From a virus, in IMG/VR virus record IMGVR_UViG_3300008448_007197, positions 1-25,277 of that record: DNA of 25,277 nucleotides; one strand, written 5' to 3'. This document shows positions 24,576-25,277 of the stretch, piece by piece. Positions within the stretch are counted from its first letter, which is position 1; every line of letters starts with the position of its first letter. The position numbers and the translations under genes were made by a program. The notes below the pieces were generated by a model. It saw only the letters and a program-made list of their open reading frames with translations, searched no databases and had not been told where the DNA came from.

Positions 24576-25277
24576 TTAAAACCCTAGCAACGGCACGGTA
24601 GGTGGTGTGAATGTGGTTGTATATCTTGCATAACCGTTTGTGATTCTAACATCTGAAATATATCCATTCAAACTAGTATCACCGTTTGTTCTATCACCTA
24701 TAAATAAAGTTTGTGCCGCAATATTAGCTAACGAAGCCGATGAAGTAAAGGTAAACGAATCATTGATTACACCATTCACAAATGCTCTAAATGTTGTTCC
24801 GGATCTAGTCACTGCAATGTGTATCCATGATCCTGAAGTCATGGTACCCATAACTTTTTCGTTAGCAATATCCCAAGAGCTACCGTTGGAACTTGCAAGA
24901 AATCTAAGTGTTGCATCATTTTGCATCCATATTAAATATGATGCATATGCAGATGAACTATTCCAACCTTTATTAATAATAGTCACCTGTATGTTTACTG
25001 CATTAAAATATACCCAGCATTCTAAAGTAAAATCCCCTGAACCTAAATTAATATTAGGATTGTTTAGTATTTTCAGACTATCACCTGTACCATCAAAATA
25101 AACACTAGAATATTTTGTTAGATTGCTACCGCCAAATGGTTGCAGTGCAGATACTTTTGCATCGCCATTCCTTGTGATAGTAAACGCATTGGTTGAATTG
25201 TCAATGAATCTATTAGACTGGCAGGTCAACAAACTGGTGTTGGCAATTGCTGTGAGTGGAGCTGTTGGTGGAGTGAA
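24576..25277 (-). CDS. LamG-domain phage structural protein, C-terminal 233 residues (N-terminus outside window)
   Basis: The frame is open to the right edge, so this is the end of a longer protein and not a gene starting at the internal TTG near 25232. The first visible residues, FTPPTAPLTAIANTSLLTCQ, look like the end of a preceding LamG module. A full Laminin_G_3 domain follows: SSVYFDGTGDSL, GDFTLECWVYFN, SWIHIAVTRSGTTFRAFVNG, FIGDRTNGDTSLNGYISDVR and YTTTFTPP. It ends PLLGF-TAA. Tandem LamG modules separated by LTCQSNRFIDNSTNAFTITR-type linkers are common in tail proteins of marine and freshwater myoviruses and are thought to contact host glycans. It lies 30 nt before the S74 tail fibre and is transcribed in the same direction. 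The total length and number of LamG modules cannot be known from this window. Confidence 0.88.
   Translation of the reverse strand, partial: FTPPTAPLTAIANTSLLTCQSNRFIDNSTNAFTITRNGDAKVSALQPFGGSNLTKYSSVYFDGTGDSLKILNNPNINLGSGDFTLECWVYFNAVNIQVTIINKGWNSSSAYASYLIWMQNDATLRFLASSNGSSWDIANEKVMGTMTSGSWIHIAVTRSGTTFRAFVNGVINDSFTFTSSASLANIAAQTLFIGDRTNGDTSLNGYISDVRITNGYARYTTTFTPPTVPLLGF

Noticed and set aside
24576-25232. A complete 218-aa gene starting at a TTG near 25232
   Set aside because: The same frame continues open to the right edge and encodes FTPPTAPLTAIANTS, the typical end of a preceding LamG module, so the real start is outside the window.
1-25277. tRNA genes, insertion sequences or integrase/attachment sites
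   Set aside because: Nearly all bases are in minus-strand coding sequence, and no cloverleaf, transposase or integrase motif was recognised.

Overview
The window is a densely packed, AT-rich segment of a tailed-bacteriophage genome, best read as a T4-like myovirus. Every supported gene lies on the minus strand, so transcription runs from high to low coordinates. Genes overlap by 1-11 nt or are separated by 1-47 nt, and no gap approaches 300 nt. The phage assignment rests on three things: a tail-fibre protein ending in a peptidase S74 chaperone domain, a tail-assembly-chaperone-like protein, and a class Ia ribonucleotide reductase large subunit. Two NATAAATA boxes of the T4/cyanophage late-promoter type sit just upstream of structural genes. 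The host cannot be deduced; AT-rich marine or freshwater phages carry similar fibre and LamG modules.

Layout in transcription order (right to left). (1) 25277-20084, tail/adhesin genes: the C-terminus of a LamG-containing protein running off the right edge, a 1155-aa repetitive tail fibre with a C-terminal S74 domain, a 130-aa standalone beta-rich tail module, and a 190-aa tail assembly chaperone-like protein. (2) 20080-5814, two giant RCC1-repeat genes of 2277 and 2478 codons overlapping by ATGA. One LamG-like domain is inserted in the first. About 89 RCC1 'WG' strands can be counted by eye across both. Several features suggest a single, split, roughly 4750-residue beta-propeller array. (3) 5766-2046, a glycan-modification cassette: a TPR/GT9/methyltransferase fusion, a Methyltransf_24-like methyltransferase, a GT25 glycosyltransferase and a GT-A-like glycosyltransferase. 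(4) 2035-1, an unrecognised 146-aa protein and nrdA, which runs off the left edge.

The fibre, LamG and RCC1 proteins look like virion-surface adhesins. The two small genes between them may help assemble those adhesins. The glycosyltransferase and methyltransferase genes immediately downstream could decorate the fibres or alter host surface glycans, but this is inference from order alone. NrdA supplies deoxyribonucleotides for phage replication.

The most unusual content is the giant RCC1 array. RCC1/BLIP-II-type propellers are known as protein-binding scaffolds in eukaryotes and bacteria. Here roughly 14.3 kb, more than half the window, is given to them in a phage tail locus. Signs of internal recombination include near-identical segments, truncated units, a domain insertion and a gene split in mid-repeat.
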